NCBI RefSeq assembly: GCF_000956175.1
Contig: NZ_CP011070.1
Location: 1,668,147 to 1,732,146, forward strand
Direction of reading: 5' to 3'
Source: Nitrosopumilus adriaticus
Lineage (GTDB): Archaea; Thermoproteota; Nitrososphaeria; Nitrososphaerales; Nitrosopumilaceae
Length of the DNA: 64,000 bases
Part shown: piece by piece, positions 40,538-49,336 of the stretch
How the letters are laid out: the number at the start of each line of letters is the position of its first letter
How positions within the stretch are numbered: position 1 is the first letter of the stretch
The notes under the pieces: model-generated
What the model was told of the DNA's origin: nothing
Database searches by the model: none
The model's input: only the letters and a program-made list of their open reading frames with translations
Position numbers and translations under genes: made by a program

Positions 40538-42424
40538 TTAGTTTTCTAAGATGGAGATAAGATTTTTTACAAATATTTCAGAGGCATTTCCAGGTTCATG
40601 CAAATAAGATTTTATGAATTTCTGTCCATTTTTAATTAAATCATTTCTATAATTCTCATTGAATACTAATTTTTCAACACAATCGTTCAAATCTGATTTT
40701 TCTGAGGCTATTAAAATGGCATTCTGTTGAACATATGGGAAATCATAGAAATGATTGTCAAGGATGATATTCATTATAGGTTTTTGGAGAATCATGGATT
40801 CCAAGATAATAGTTGAGGGCCCCCACCCTTCAGGCGTTATTGTAATAACAGAATCAGATACTTGGATTAAATCTACAATCGAAGTCATTAGATGAATAGT
40901 GATATTTGGATCCAAATTTTTAGCTAGATTTTTTATTATTTCATTATGAAATGATTGACTAGGATGAAGTTTTAAAATAATTTCAATGTTTCTGTTTTTT
41001 AAAATTGAACATAATTCTGTAAATATTTTTTCAAATTTTAGATGGAATTTTGTTTCATCAAATCCTTGAATTTGTGTAATAGGTGTAGGTGCAATTAATA
41101 TCCGGTGGGATTTATTTTTTTGTTTAATTGTTTTTGTGAATAATTTATCATGTCGAGGACTTCCTGAAACAATGATTTTTTCAGATTTAGTTTTCAAATT
41201 TTTCTCAAGAAAATCTTTTTGACTTAAACTCCATACTGCAATTTTATCAGTAAATGAAGGATAATTTGATAGAGTAGAAAATCTTGTTGATTCCGGTAAA
41301 AAAATTGCAAAACCATGTTCCAAAACTATTGAAGGAATTTTATTTTTATTAGCAGCTAGAAAAATTTTTTCAGTTTCTCCGACTTCATTTAAAGTCATTA
41401 TAAATTTAATATTAATTTGTTTAAGAATTTTTTTAGAAATATAATATGTTAAAAGATATTCATGAATTCTTGTTTGATAAATTTTAATTAGTTGGTTTTT
41501 GATAATATTCCATAAAGAAAAATCTTCCACTACAAAAATATTTTCAAAGATTTTTTGATTTGAAAATATATGATTTAATTTTTCAATTAATCCTTTCTCT
41601 ATAGATTTAATAGAATCTTTTTCATTTGATTTTAGTATTTCATCATAATTGATGATTTTTACACCTAAATCCTTTAAAAGATTAATAGATTTTTTATCGG
41701 AAATAGCTGGTCTACGTCGATTTAAAAAAATCACATTATAGCCAATTTTAATAAAATTTGAAATTAATTTTTCGTATAACGGAGGATAGAATTCTAAAAA
41801 AATTACAGTTTTCTTGTCTGCATCTTTAAAATTAAACCATAACTTGTAAAAAGAGCCAATAGATTTCTCCCAAAAAGATTTTACTTTATGATAATTTTTT
41901 CGAGAAAGATTAAAAGAAATTGGTAATTTTCCAATATTTTGTTTTATTTGAATATCTTCCCAAAGTAATTTTTCTGATGAAATAATATCTTTAATTTCAA
42001 ATTCAAAATCAAATTTTTGATTTAATGTATGTAAAATTTCTGAAAATTTTTCTGTGGAAATAATTTTTTTAGGTTTTATTTTATTTATGATATTCCTTGT
42101 TGTAAAAAAATTGATGAATTCATTCATCAAATGTGTATGAAACTCAATAGTGTCAAAAAATCTAAAAAAATTGACTTCATCAAATTCTACTTCTTTTAAT
42201 TCGCTATTTTTATACCAATGATGAAAACTGGAAACTTGATCAAAAATCTTTAATCTTTCATTTTCTATAAGAAATTCTTCTGCAATTTTATGAGGGATTT
42301 TTTTCTCCTCAAGAAGTTTATGTGCACTAATACTAAATGAATAAACATCATTTTCAAAAAATAGCTTCTCATCAATGGATGAAAAATCATTTGCATCTTT
42401 AACTAAAATTATAGAATTTGGCAT
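40538..42424 (-). CDS. Large GT-B-like capsule/surface glycan transferase
   Basis: 628 aa. C-terminal half looks like CDP-glycerol/polysialyltransferase-type GT-B enzymes: VLEHGFAIFLPES, IAVWSLSQKD, IIVSGSPRHDKLF, LKLHPSQSFHNE and a donor-site ITPEGWGPSTIILESM. The N-terminal ~250 residues are family-specific. A soluble or peripheral glycosyl- or polymer-phosphate transferase is likely, substrate unknown. Begins 28 nt upstream of the amidotransferase gene. Confidence 0.65.
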   Translation of the reverse strand: MPNSIILVKDANDFSSIDEKLFFENDVYSFSISAHKLLEEKKIPHKIAEEFLIENERLKIFDQVSSFHHWYKNSELKEVEFDEVNFFRFFDTIEFHTHLMNEFINFFTTRNIINKIKPKKIISTEKFSEILHTLNQKFDFEFEIKDIISSEKLLWEDIQIKQNIGKLPISFNLSRKNYHKVKSFWEKSIGSFYKLWFNFKDADKKTVIFLEFYPPLYEKLISNFIKIGYNVIFLNRRRPAISDKKSINLLKDLGVKIINYDEILKSNEKDSIKSIEKGLIEKLNHIFSNQKIFENIFVVEDFSLWNIIKNQLIKIYQTRIHEYLLTYYISKKILKQINIKFIMTLNEVGETEKIFLAANKNKIPSIVLEHGFAIFLPESTRFSTLSNYPSFTDKIAVWSLSQKDFLEKNLKTKSEKIIVSGSPRHDKLFTKTIKQKNKSHRILIAPTPITQIQGFDETKFHLKFEKIFTELCSILKNRNIEIILKLHPSQSFHNEIIKNLAKNLDPNITIHLMTSIVDLIQVSDSVITITPEGWGPSTIILESMILQKPIMNIILDNHFYDFPYVQQNAILIASEKSDLNDCVEKLVFNENYRNDLIKNGQKFIKSYLHEPGNASEIFVKNLISILEN

Positions 42425-42520
42425 TTTTTTTCACTGTTATTATAAAACAAAATAATTGAAATCATTATTATCCCAGAATCTAAGATAAGTATAAGAAATT
42501 TTCTAGGGATTGAATCATTT

Positions 42521-43531
42521 TTAATTTATTTTGATAATATTTCTTTTAATTCGTTCATTAGATAACCTTTCATAGGCATTTTTTGTCAAACCTATAACAG
42601 TATACCCATTTGGTTCATAAACTAGATCTAAGATACGGTATTTTTCAAGAGTGCTCAGAGATTTAAATTTTGACAATGTAAAATTATTTTTGAAAAATTC
42701 TGAGATATTTGTTTGTGGCATAGAAAGTTTTTTCTTTGATTGAATGGAAGTATCAAAAAGTAAGCCATTTTTATCTTTGGATATTCCAAAAATAGCAAAT
42801 CCATAAAGACCCGAATTTTTAAATAAATTTTTTATGTCTTTGCAATCATAAAGGGTTTCATTAGCATGAAGTAAAGAATCAACAATTAGTGAATCTTCTT
42901 CATCTTTAGTTTTAAAATTTAGATTCCAACCATAATCAAATTTGTTTAATCCAAGATCTCTAACTAATTTAATTCCTAATTCATAATTTGATTTCTCTTT
43001 CCCTAACAAAATTGATACAAGTTCTTTATTGAGCATTCTTTTATGCCCCCCTAATTTTCCATATAAATAAAGGAAAATCATTCCATCTTTTTGTAAAGAA
43101 CTTACTAAATTTTGTAAACCATTTTCAGGACTGGAAAGATGATGTAAAACACCCATACAAAGAATAAGATCAAATTTTCCTAAACTTTGAACATCATTCA
43201 TAATATTATGCTGAATGAATTTAATGTTGCCAATTTTTTTTAATTCTTTTAATTTATTTGCAATTTGTAATGATGTTTCAGAAATATCAATTCCAATAAA
43301 ATCACATTTTTTAAAATGACTTGCTACATTTGTAATTCTATGTCCACTTCCCGAACCTGCATCTAAAATAATTTTATTTTCCAGTTTGATATCGCTTTCT
43401 AATTCAAAAATTCTTAAAAGATTTAGTAGTTCATTTGTTTGAGTAATTTCAGTAGATGGTGATGGATATGGATATTTTTTATACATATTTTTTACATTTT
43501 TAGTAATGGGATCATCATTATTCATAAGCAA
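42521..43531 (-). CDS. SAM-dependent methyltransferase
   Basis: 336 aa. SAM motif ILDAGSGSGHRITNVA (about 54-69), then FIGIDISETSLQIA, FDLILCMGVLHHLS and GMIFLYLYGKLGG. The C-terminal ~130 residues form a separate domain, as in methyltransferases that act on carrier-bound sugars or lipids. The ATG lies opposite the NAD synthase-like gene across 65 nt. Confidence 0.8.
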   Translation of the reverse strand: MLMNNDDPITKNVKNMYKKYPYPSPSTEITQTNELLNLLRIFELESDIKLENKIILDAGSGSGHRITNVASHFKKCDFIGIDISETSLQIANKLKELKKIGNIKFIQHNIMNDVQSLGKFDLILCMGVLHHLSSPENGLQNLVSSLQKDGMIFLYLYGKLGGHKRMLNKELVSILLGKEKSNYELGIKLVRDLGLNKFDYGWNLNFKTKDEEDSLIVDSLLHANETLYDCKDIKNLFKNSGLYGFAIFGISKDKNGLLFDTSIQSKKKLSMPQTNISEFFKNNFTLSKFKSLSTLEKYRILDLVYEPNGYTVIGLTKNAYERLSNERIKRNIIKIN

Positions 43532-43596
43532 TCACGTAACATACTAAGAGATGATTCATCCACATATTTAATTAATCATTATTTCAAAGTAATCTA

Positions 43597-44571
43597 ATGG
43601 AATCTATTCTAGACATACTAAAAATTAGAAACGAAAATGAAACTGTGAAAAGGATTTGTGATTTTATTAAAAATGAAATCTCAGAAGATTTTAAAAAGAC
43701 AGGAGCTGTAGTTGGGTTAAGTGGAGGTATTGATTCTGCAGTAACTGCTGCTCTTTGTGAAAGAGCATTAGGTGCAGACAAAGTTTTAGGTATAATATTG
43801 CCTGAAAATGAATCAGACTCAGAAAGTGTTAATGATGCAGAAAATATTGCTAGAAAATATAATATTAAAACAGAAATAATTGATATAACTTCAATATTAA
43901 ATTCTTGTGGAGTATATCAAACCAAGGAAAAAATCATAAAAGAAAAATTTCCAAATTTTAATTCTAATTGTAAGTATAGAATAGCTGTTCCTTCTAATAC
44001 AAAGAATTCAATTGGAATGCCATTTTTAGAAATACTAGATGATCAGAATAATGTACATAAATTGAAAATTTCATCTTCTGAATTTCTTACCGTTACAGCT
44101 GCTACATCTATTAAACATAGAATCAGAATGACAATGCTATATTTTCATGCAGAAAAAAATAATTTTTGTGTTATAGGAACTACAAATAAATCTGAATACC
44201 TACAAGGATATTTTGTAAAATATGGTGATGGCGGAACAGACATAGAGCCTTTAGTTAATCTCTATAAGTCTCAAGTCTATCAATTAGGGAAATTTCTTGA
44301 AGTTACTGATGAAATAATATCTAAAGATGCATCACCTGATGTGTGGAGTTATAAAACAAATGATGAAGAATTTTTTTATAGTGTACCTTATCACATTGTT
44401 GATTTAATTTTATACTCAAGAGAGAATAATCTACCTGTTAAAGATATTCAACAGATTTCAAATTTATCAGTAGACGAAATTGAAAAATTAGTTAAAACTC
44501 AAAAACAAAAACAAATCAATAGTCAACATATGAGAGAAACACCTCATGGATGGGTACCAGATTTTACTTAA
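43597..44571 (+). CDS. nadE: NAD synthase-family (NadE) protein in glycan cluster
   Basis: 324 aa, longer than typical ammonia-dependent NadE (about 250-275). PP-loop SGGIDS at 42-47, GTTNKSEYLQGYFVKYGDGGTDIEPL and DASPDVW are NadE blocks. Extra ~60 residues (about 110-170, around VPSNTKNSIGMPFLEILDD) interrupt the fold. It sits among sugar genes, so it may be the cell's NAD synthase placed here or a variant that amidates a carboxylated sugar; motifs favour real NAD synthase. Confidence 0.83.
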   Translation: MESILDILKIRNENETVKRICDFIKNEISEDFKKTGAVVGLSGGIDSAVTAALCERALGADKVLGIILPENESDSESVNDAENIARKYNIKTEIIDITSILNSCGVYQTKEKIIKEKFPNFNSNCKYRIAVPSNTKNSIGMPFLEILDDQNNVHKLKISSSEFLTVTAATSIKHRIRMTMLYFHAEKNNFCVIGTTNKSEYLQGYFVKYGDGGTDIEPLVNLYKSQVYQLGKFLEVTDEIISKDASPDVWSYKTNDEEFFYSVPYHIVDLILYSRENNLPVKDIQQISNLSVDEIEKLVKTQKQKQINSQHMRETPHGWVPDFT

Positions 44572-44612
44572 TAGATAATAATTACATAAATTTTAAAGAG
44601 TTAAGAAATTGC

Positions 44613-45692
44613 ATGAACAAAATTAATCAAAATAAAAATTCAGGAGTAAATATTACAAATCCGCTAGTAAGTATTATCATTCTAAATTATAATGCGGGAA
44701 ATTTGTTATTAGATTGTGTTAGTTCCATTCAAAAAACTACCTATGCAAATTTTGAAGTGATTCTAGTAGATAATGCTTCAGAGGATAAGAGCCACATAGA
44801 ATGTAAAGAAAAGTTTCAAAGTATCAAATTAATAGAAAATCCTCAAAATTTAGGCTATTGTGAAGGGAATAATATAGGATTAAGAGTTGCTAGAGGACAA
44901 TTTTCTGTGATTTTAAATCCAGATACAATTGTAGATCCTCATTGGTTAGAAGAATTACTAAAAGCTTACAAAGAAAATGGTAGGGGGTTTTATCAACCAA
45001 AATTTTTAGCTACTTCAGATAATTCAATGTTATTAAGTACAGGAAATATGATTCAAATTTTTGGATTTGGGTTTTCACGTTCTAAAGGAAATGCTGATGT
45101 GGGAAAATTTGAAAAGTTTGAAAAAATAAATTATGCATCTGGCACATGTCTCTTTACTTCAAAAGAAGTTTTAGAAGAAACTGGTCTTCTTGATCCTTTT
45201 TTATTTGCATTTCATGATGATTTGGAATTATGCTGGCGTGGTGCATTAATCAAAATAAATTCTTACTATGTACCAAAATCAATTGTTTATCATCCAATTG
45301 AAGGTTCCAGTTTCAAATGGAGTCCTATTAAATTCAAATTAATGGAACGAAACAGAAAATATTGTTTGCTTACATTATACGATCGAAGTACTTTAATCAA
45401 AATGATTCCAGCTTTATTTTTAGTAGATATTGCGGTGTTTTTTTTCTATTTAAGTAAAGGATTACTAAAAGTGAAGATTTCAGCAGATCTTGAGATTCTA
45501 AAAAATATGAAACTGATAAATAAAAAATATGAAGAAAATCAAAAAATCAAAGAGGTGTCAGACAATGAGATCATTCAACAATTTGAAAACCAGGTAAATG
45601 TTCCACATTGGGTTGTAAATAATAAAACAAATCAATTTTTTAATAATTTTCTTGAAAAGATATCAAAAATTACAAGAAGATTTCTTAACTAA
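44613..45692 (+). CDS. GT2 family glycosyltransferase
   Basis: About 359 aa. GT-A fold: VSIIILNYNAGNLLLDCV opening, VDNASED with acidic residue, NLGYCEGNN, NPDTIVDP (DxD-like) and LFAFHDDLELCWRGALIK near 190-210. Short hydrophobic helix near the C-terminus (MIPALFLVDIAVFFFYLS). Resembles rhamnosyl- or WcaA-type enzymes. The frame extends to ATG 44550 inside nadE, but ATG 44613 gives a family-like N-terminus. Confidence 0.82.
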   Translation: MNKINQNKNSGVNITNPLVSIIILNYNAGNLLLDCVSSIQKTTYANFEVILVDNASEDKSHIECKEKFQSIKLIENPQNLGYCEGNNIGLRVARGQFSVILNPDTIVDPHWLEELLKAYKENGRGFYQPKFLATSDNSMLLSTGNMIQIFGFGFSRSKGNADVGKFEKFEKINYASGTCLFTSKEVLEETGLLDPFLFAFHDDLELCWRGALIKINSYYVPKSIVYHPIEGSSFKWSPIKFKLMERNRKYCLLTLYDRSTLIKMIPALFLVDIAVFFFYLSKGLLKVKISADLEILKNMKLINKKYEENQKIKEVSDNEIIQQFENQVNVPHWVVNNKTNQFFNNFLEKISKITRRFLN

Positions 45693-45693
45693 A

Positions 45694-46041
45694 CTAACGT
45701 TTTTCAGAGACTACAACAGCAACTGCATTATTTTTTTCGTGGCTAACGGAAACAAGGAAGTTGTAAGATAGATTATTCAATAAGGAAACTGTTGGTTTAG
45801 AATCTTGATGTTCAGTCATAATATCAAGAAACTCAATTTTTTCATTTATCGACTTTATAACAGATTCCTTTATTGCAAATTTTGCAGCAAATGATTGTGA
45901 TGAATTATTATTATTAAGACAATATTCAATTTCTGAATTATGAAAAATTTTTTTATAAAAATTTTCATTGTTTTCATAAGGTTTTTCGTTAAATCGATGA
46001 ATTTCTATTATGTCAATTCCTATTCCAATTTTCTCAATCAT
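45694..46041 (-). CDS. acpS: Holo-acyl-carrier-protein synthase (4'-phosphopantetheinyl transferase)
   Basis: 115 aa from ATG 46041 (a TTG six nt earlier is less likely). AcpS features: GIGIDIIEIHRF with the first metal Asp10, SQSFAAKFAIKESVIK with the conserved Glu/Lys, and SVSHEKNNAVAVVV. Transfers phosphopantetheine to the carrier protein, whose gene starts 52 bp away on the other strand. AcpS is uncommon in archaea; together with a carrier and ligase it forms a working module. Confidence 0.87.
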   Translation of the reverse strand: MIEKIGIGIDIIEIHRFNEKPYENNENFYKKIFHNSEIEYCLNNNNSSQSFAAKFAIKESVIKSINEKIEFLDIMTEHQDSKPTVSLLNNLSYNFLVSVSHEKNNAVAVVVSEKR

Positions 46042-46093
46042 ATACAAAATATCGAGAAGGTTTATTTATTATCTATTGGTTTTCGCAAATGTA

Positions 46094-46342
46094 TTGACAA
46101 GTGATGGAGGGTTAAAAGAAAAAATCAAAGATATTTTCTTTGAAGTGTTTCCTAATATGAATAAAAATGATTTTTTATGGGAAAAAGAACAAAAAGATTA
46201 TGAAAATTGGGATTCATTTGCTCAATTAAATATAATTACTTTTGCAGAAGCAAAGTTTGACATTGAATTTACGTTGGAAGAATCTTTAGAGATAAAATCT
46301 CCAAATGATCTTCTCAAATCGGTTCAATCACATTTATCATGA
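46094..46342 (+). CDS. Acyl/peptidyl carrier protein (DltC-like)
   Basis: 82 aa from a TTG at 46094, chosen because TTTATTTATT (46061-46070) lies about 25-30 nt upstream and the longer frame would add a hydrophobic tail opposite acpS. Four-helix carrier pattern with the phosphopantetheine site WDSFAQLNIIT (Asp40-Ser41) and acidic helices. Its stop overlaps the ligase start by 4 nt. Holds the acyl group made by the ligase as a thioester. Confidence 0.82.
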   Translation: MTSDGGLKEKIKDIFFEVFPNMNKNDFLWEKEQKDYENWDSFAQLNIITFAEAKFDIEFTLEESLEIKSPNDLLKSVQSHLS

Positions 46343-47775
46343 ATATAATTAATCATATTAAAAATAATGCAGATAAACATCCTGCAAAAATAGCTGTAAT
46401 AGATGAACAAAGGCAAATAACTTTCAATGAGTTGTATCAAAAAATACAAAATTTTTCTACAATATTTTCGTCGAAAAACCAGAAGATAATAAGTTTAGTA
46501 TCAGAAAATTCTATTTCATTTCTTATTTCATATCTAGGATTGATAAATTCGGGGAAAACTGTACACCTAATCCCACCTAAAATTTCTCAAGACAATCTGC
46601 TAAATCAAATAAATTCTTCAGAATCAGGAGCAATAATTTGTCCTAAAATAATAAAAAATGAATGGAAAGAGAATGACTCAACAAATATTCCAATTTTTGA
46701 ATTTGGGGAAAACATATCAATAAAAGGAAATGATGATAATGAATTAAAAAAGAATGAACTAGCATATCTAATATACACCTCAGGAACTACATCCGAACCA
46801 AAAGGTGTTGCAATATCACATTCAATGATAGAATTTACAACAAAAAATATTATTAATGTTTTAGGATATACAAATCAGGATATAGATTTACTACCATTAC
46901 CACTTCATCATTCTTTTGGTTTGGGATGTGTTCATTCTTCATTAAATGTAGGTTCGACACTTATTTTGTTAAAAAATGCAAGTAATTTAGAACAACTACT
47001 TGAATCAATAAAAAAATTTAATGCCACAACATTAGCAGTAATTCCAGCAACATTAACAAAATTGTTGATGTTTGATAAATATATTCTAGAAGATTATTTT
47101 ACAGATCTACGATTAATTATTACTAATAGTACTTCAATTCCAAAAGATACTGTACAGAATTTTAAAAAAATTATGAAAAAAGGAAATTTAGCAACATACT
47201 ATGGTCTAACTGAAGCTTCTCGCTCAACTTTTATGATTTTTGATAATGACAATAACAGAGAGGAGTCAGTTGGAAAAGCTGCACCAGACGTTGAAATAAA
47301 GATCGATACAAATGATCAAGATGGTATAAACATTGGAGAAATTTTGATTAAAGGAAAAAATGTTATTCAAAATTATTGGAAGAATAGTGAAGCTGATAAA
47401 AAAATAGTTAATGGATGGTTACGAACTGGAGATCTTGGATTTTTAGATGAAGAAAAATATCTTTTTCTAAAAGGACGTCATGATGAAATTATTAACATTG
47501 GAGGTGAAAAGGTATCACCACTCGAAATTGAAGGGGTTGTTAAAAAACTATCAGGAGTTGAAGATATTGCAGCATTTGGGATAGAGCATAAGATTTTTGG
47601 TCAAACCATTAAAGTTAATATTGTAAAAACGAAAAATTCAGATTTAGATAAATCTCAAGTTTTGAGTTATTGTATTAAAAATCTTGAAAAATATAAAATT
47701 CCATCAAAAATTGAATTTGTAGAAAAAATTCCCAAAACAGACTACGGAAAAGTTAAACGTTTTATGCTAAAATAA
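46339..47775 (+). CDS. AMP-forming acyl/amino-acid ligase (DltA-like)
   Basis: 478 aa ANL superfamily. Phosphate loop YTSGTTSEPKG at 146-156, LPLHHSFGLG, YYGLTEASR, GWLRTGDLG and C-terminal KTDYGKVKRFMLK with the catalytic lysine. Activates a carboxylate as acyl-AMP and loads it on the carrier protein encoded immediately upstream. The substrate (fatty, hydroxy or amino acid) cannot be read by eye; DltA-type D-alanine activation is one option. Confidence 0.87.
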   Translation: MNIINHIKNNADKHPAKIAVIDEQRQITFNELYQKIQNFSTIFSSKNQKIISLVSENSISFLISYLGLINSGKTVHLIPPKISQDNLLNQINSSESGAIICPKIIKNEWKENDSTNIPIFEFGENISIKGNDDNELKKNELAYLIYTSGTTSEPKGVAISHSMIEFTTKNIINVLGYTNQDIDLLPLPLHHSFGLGCVHSSLNVGSTLILLKNASNLEQLLESIKKFNATTLAVIPATLTKLLMFDKYILEDYFTDLRLIITNSTSIPKDTVQNFKKIMKKGNLATYYGLTEASRSTFMIFDNDNNREESVGKAAPDVEIKIDTNDQDGINIGEILIKGKNVIQNYWKNSEADKKIVNGWLRTGDLGFLDEEKYLFLKGRHDEIINIGGEKVSPLEIEGVVKKLSGVEDIAAFGIEHKIFGQTIKVNIVKTKNSDLDKSQVLSYCIKNLEKYKIPSKIEFVEKIPKTDYGKVKRFMLK

Positions 47776-47786
47776 CTATAGACATC

Positions 47787-48317
47787 ATGACTAATTCTGA
47801 CAATTTTAAGACTAATGAACGAGAATTAATGGAATATTATGGGCATAAAGGAATTAGTGGTAAAATCAAACTTCGAATGAAATTTTTAAAAAGTTGGATT
47901 TTTCATTCATTAGCATATTCTTCTCCTTTACCATCTTGGAGTATTAAATTTCAAAGAATTAGAGGTGTAAGGATTGGGGAAAATTGTCATATTTCTCCAT
48001 ATGTGCTAATTGATCTGTTACATCCCGAATTAATCAAGATTGAAGATAATGTAACAATTAGTTCTAATTCAATGATCTTTGCTCATGTAAATCCTTCAGC
48101 TAATGATTTTTTGAAAAACCACGGATACCCTAGAACAATAAAGCCGATAACAATCAAAAAAGGAGCCGTCATAAGTGTTGGTTGTATAATTATTGCAGGA
48201 ATCACGATAGGAGAAAACGCAATAGTTGGTGCTGGAAGTGTTGTAACACAAGATGTTCCTGATTATTGTGTTGTTGTAGGAAATCCAGCAAGGGTTGTTA
48301 AAAAAATCGATCATTAA
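47787..48317 (+). CDS. Hexapeptide-repeat O-acyltransferase
   Basis: 176 aa. Left-handed beta-helix repeats: IGENCHISPYVLID, IKIEDNVTISSN, AVISVGCIIIAGITIGENAIVGAGSVVTQDVP; His near HVNP may be the catalytic base. N-terminal ~50 residues are amphipathic/hydrophobic. Similar to maltose/galactoside/serine O-acetyltransferases. In this operon it may acetylate the same glycan as the MBOAT. Confidence 0.83.
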   Translation: MTNSDNFKTNERELMEYYGHKGISGKIKLRMKFLKSWIFHSLAYSSPLPSWSIKFQRIRGVRIGENCHISPYVLIDLLHPELIKIEDNVTISSNSMIFAHVNPSANDFLKNHGYPRTIKPITIKKGAVISVGCIIIAGITIGENAIVGAGSVVTQDVPDYCVVVGNPARVVKKIDH

Positions 48318-48340
48318 TTTTAAAAAAAGTGAGAAAATAA

Positions 48341-49336
48341 ATGATTTCAGAAAATAAAAAAATTACTTTTGCAATTACGTTTGTTTTAGTTTTTACAATT
48401 TCAATGTTAATCGCATATGAAAAAATAGTTGACCCATCACACGCAAATGATAGAAAAAGAGAACAAAATTTGCTTCTTAATAATCATATGACTAGTCAGG
48501 ATTTTTTTTCAAGTGATTTTTCAGATGCAAATGTTGTATTTTTAATTGGTTCTAGTCATTTAGGTTCAGCAAATGTTACATCAATTAATCAATTAGTTTT
48601 CTCTGAAACGAAGAACTCAGATTCTCCTATTACAGTTTACAATCTTGCAGCTTTTGGAGATTATCCTACAAAGAGAGCAGAATCCATGGAAAACATTATT
48701 TCAACATCCCCTAAAGTAATTTTTTACCAGATTTCATACAGAGATTTTCAATTTCCTTATAAAGAAAATAAAGATATCATTCCTATTAATTTTAAAGAAC
48801 TTATTTTTTCAAAAATATTTTCAATTTTCATAAATCATATTCCTGTAAATCCTCAAGAACTCCTTTTTTCAGTTCTAAGACCAATACAGGATAGTATTTC
48901 TCCAACATTAGAAGAGTCACTAATCACTAATGCTAAAACACCCTTTTATCATTATACAAAATTTAAGATTAAAACTCAAGAGGAATTAAAAAGTGAGTTA
49001 TCTCCAGTTACAGAATGGAATAATGCGGAAATAGCAAATGAAAATTATAGGGCATTAAAAAAAATTATCGAAGATGCTAAAAAAAGTAATATCAAGATAG
49101 TTATTTTCACATCCCCATTACACGAATATTATTTAGAAACTCTTAGCCAAAAACAAAAAAAAGATTTCTCTAGAATACTAAATAATTTAGAAGTTGAATA
49201 TGACTTAAAAATTTATAATTTCGAAGATAGATATCATGATTTAGATTTATGGGGGAATATTTCCCACATATCATATCACAAAAATGTTACAATTTACAAT
49301 GAAGACATTGCAAAAATGATTATCGAGGAAACATAA
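48341..49336 (+). CDS. DltD/SGNH-like membrane-anchored protein
   Basis: 331 aa. N-terminal transmembrane helix (about 8-26), then an extracytoplasmic domain with IGSSHLGSANV (69-79, candidate nucleophile Ser71/Ser72), FYQISYRDFQF and a C-terminal DLWGNISHISYHKN (Asp/His pair), the arrangement of SGNH esterases such as DltD and AlgJ/X. It shares one base (TAATG) with the MBOAT gene, a typical AlgI/DltB partner pairing. Confidence 0.75.
   Translation: MISENKKITFAITFVLVFTISMLIAYEKIVDPSHANDRKREQNLLLNNHMTSQDFFSSDFSDANVVFLIGSSHLGSANVTSINQLVFSETKNSDSPITVYNLAAFGDYPTKRAESMENIISTSPKVIFYQISYRDFQFPYKENKDIIPINFKELIFSKIFSIFINHIPVNPQELLFSVLRPIQDSISPTLEESLITNAKTPFYHYTKFKIKTQEELKSELSPVTEWNNAEIANENYRALKKIIEDAKKSNIKIVIFTSPLHEYYLETLSQKQKKDFSRILNNLEVEYDLKIYNFEDRYHDLDLWGNISHISYHKNVTIYNEDIAKMIIEET

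Noticed and set aside
48096-48314. Minus-strand frame opposite the hexapeptide acyltransferase
   Set aside because: It arises from the regular hexapeptide repeat pattern read backwards, giving a Cys/Asn/Tyr-rich non-protein-like sequence.
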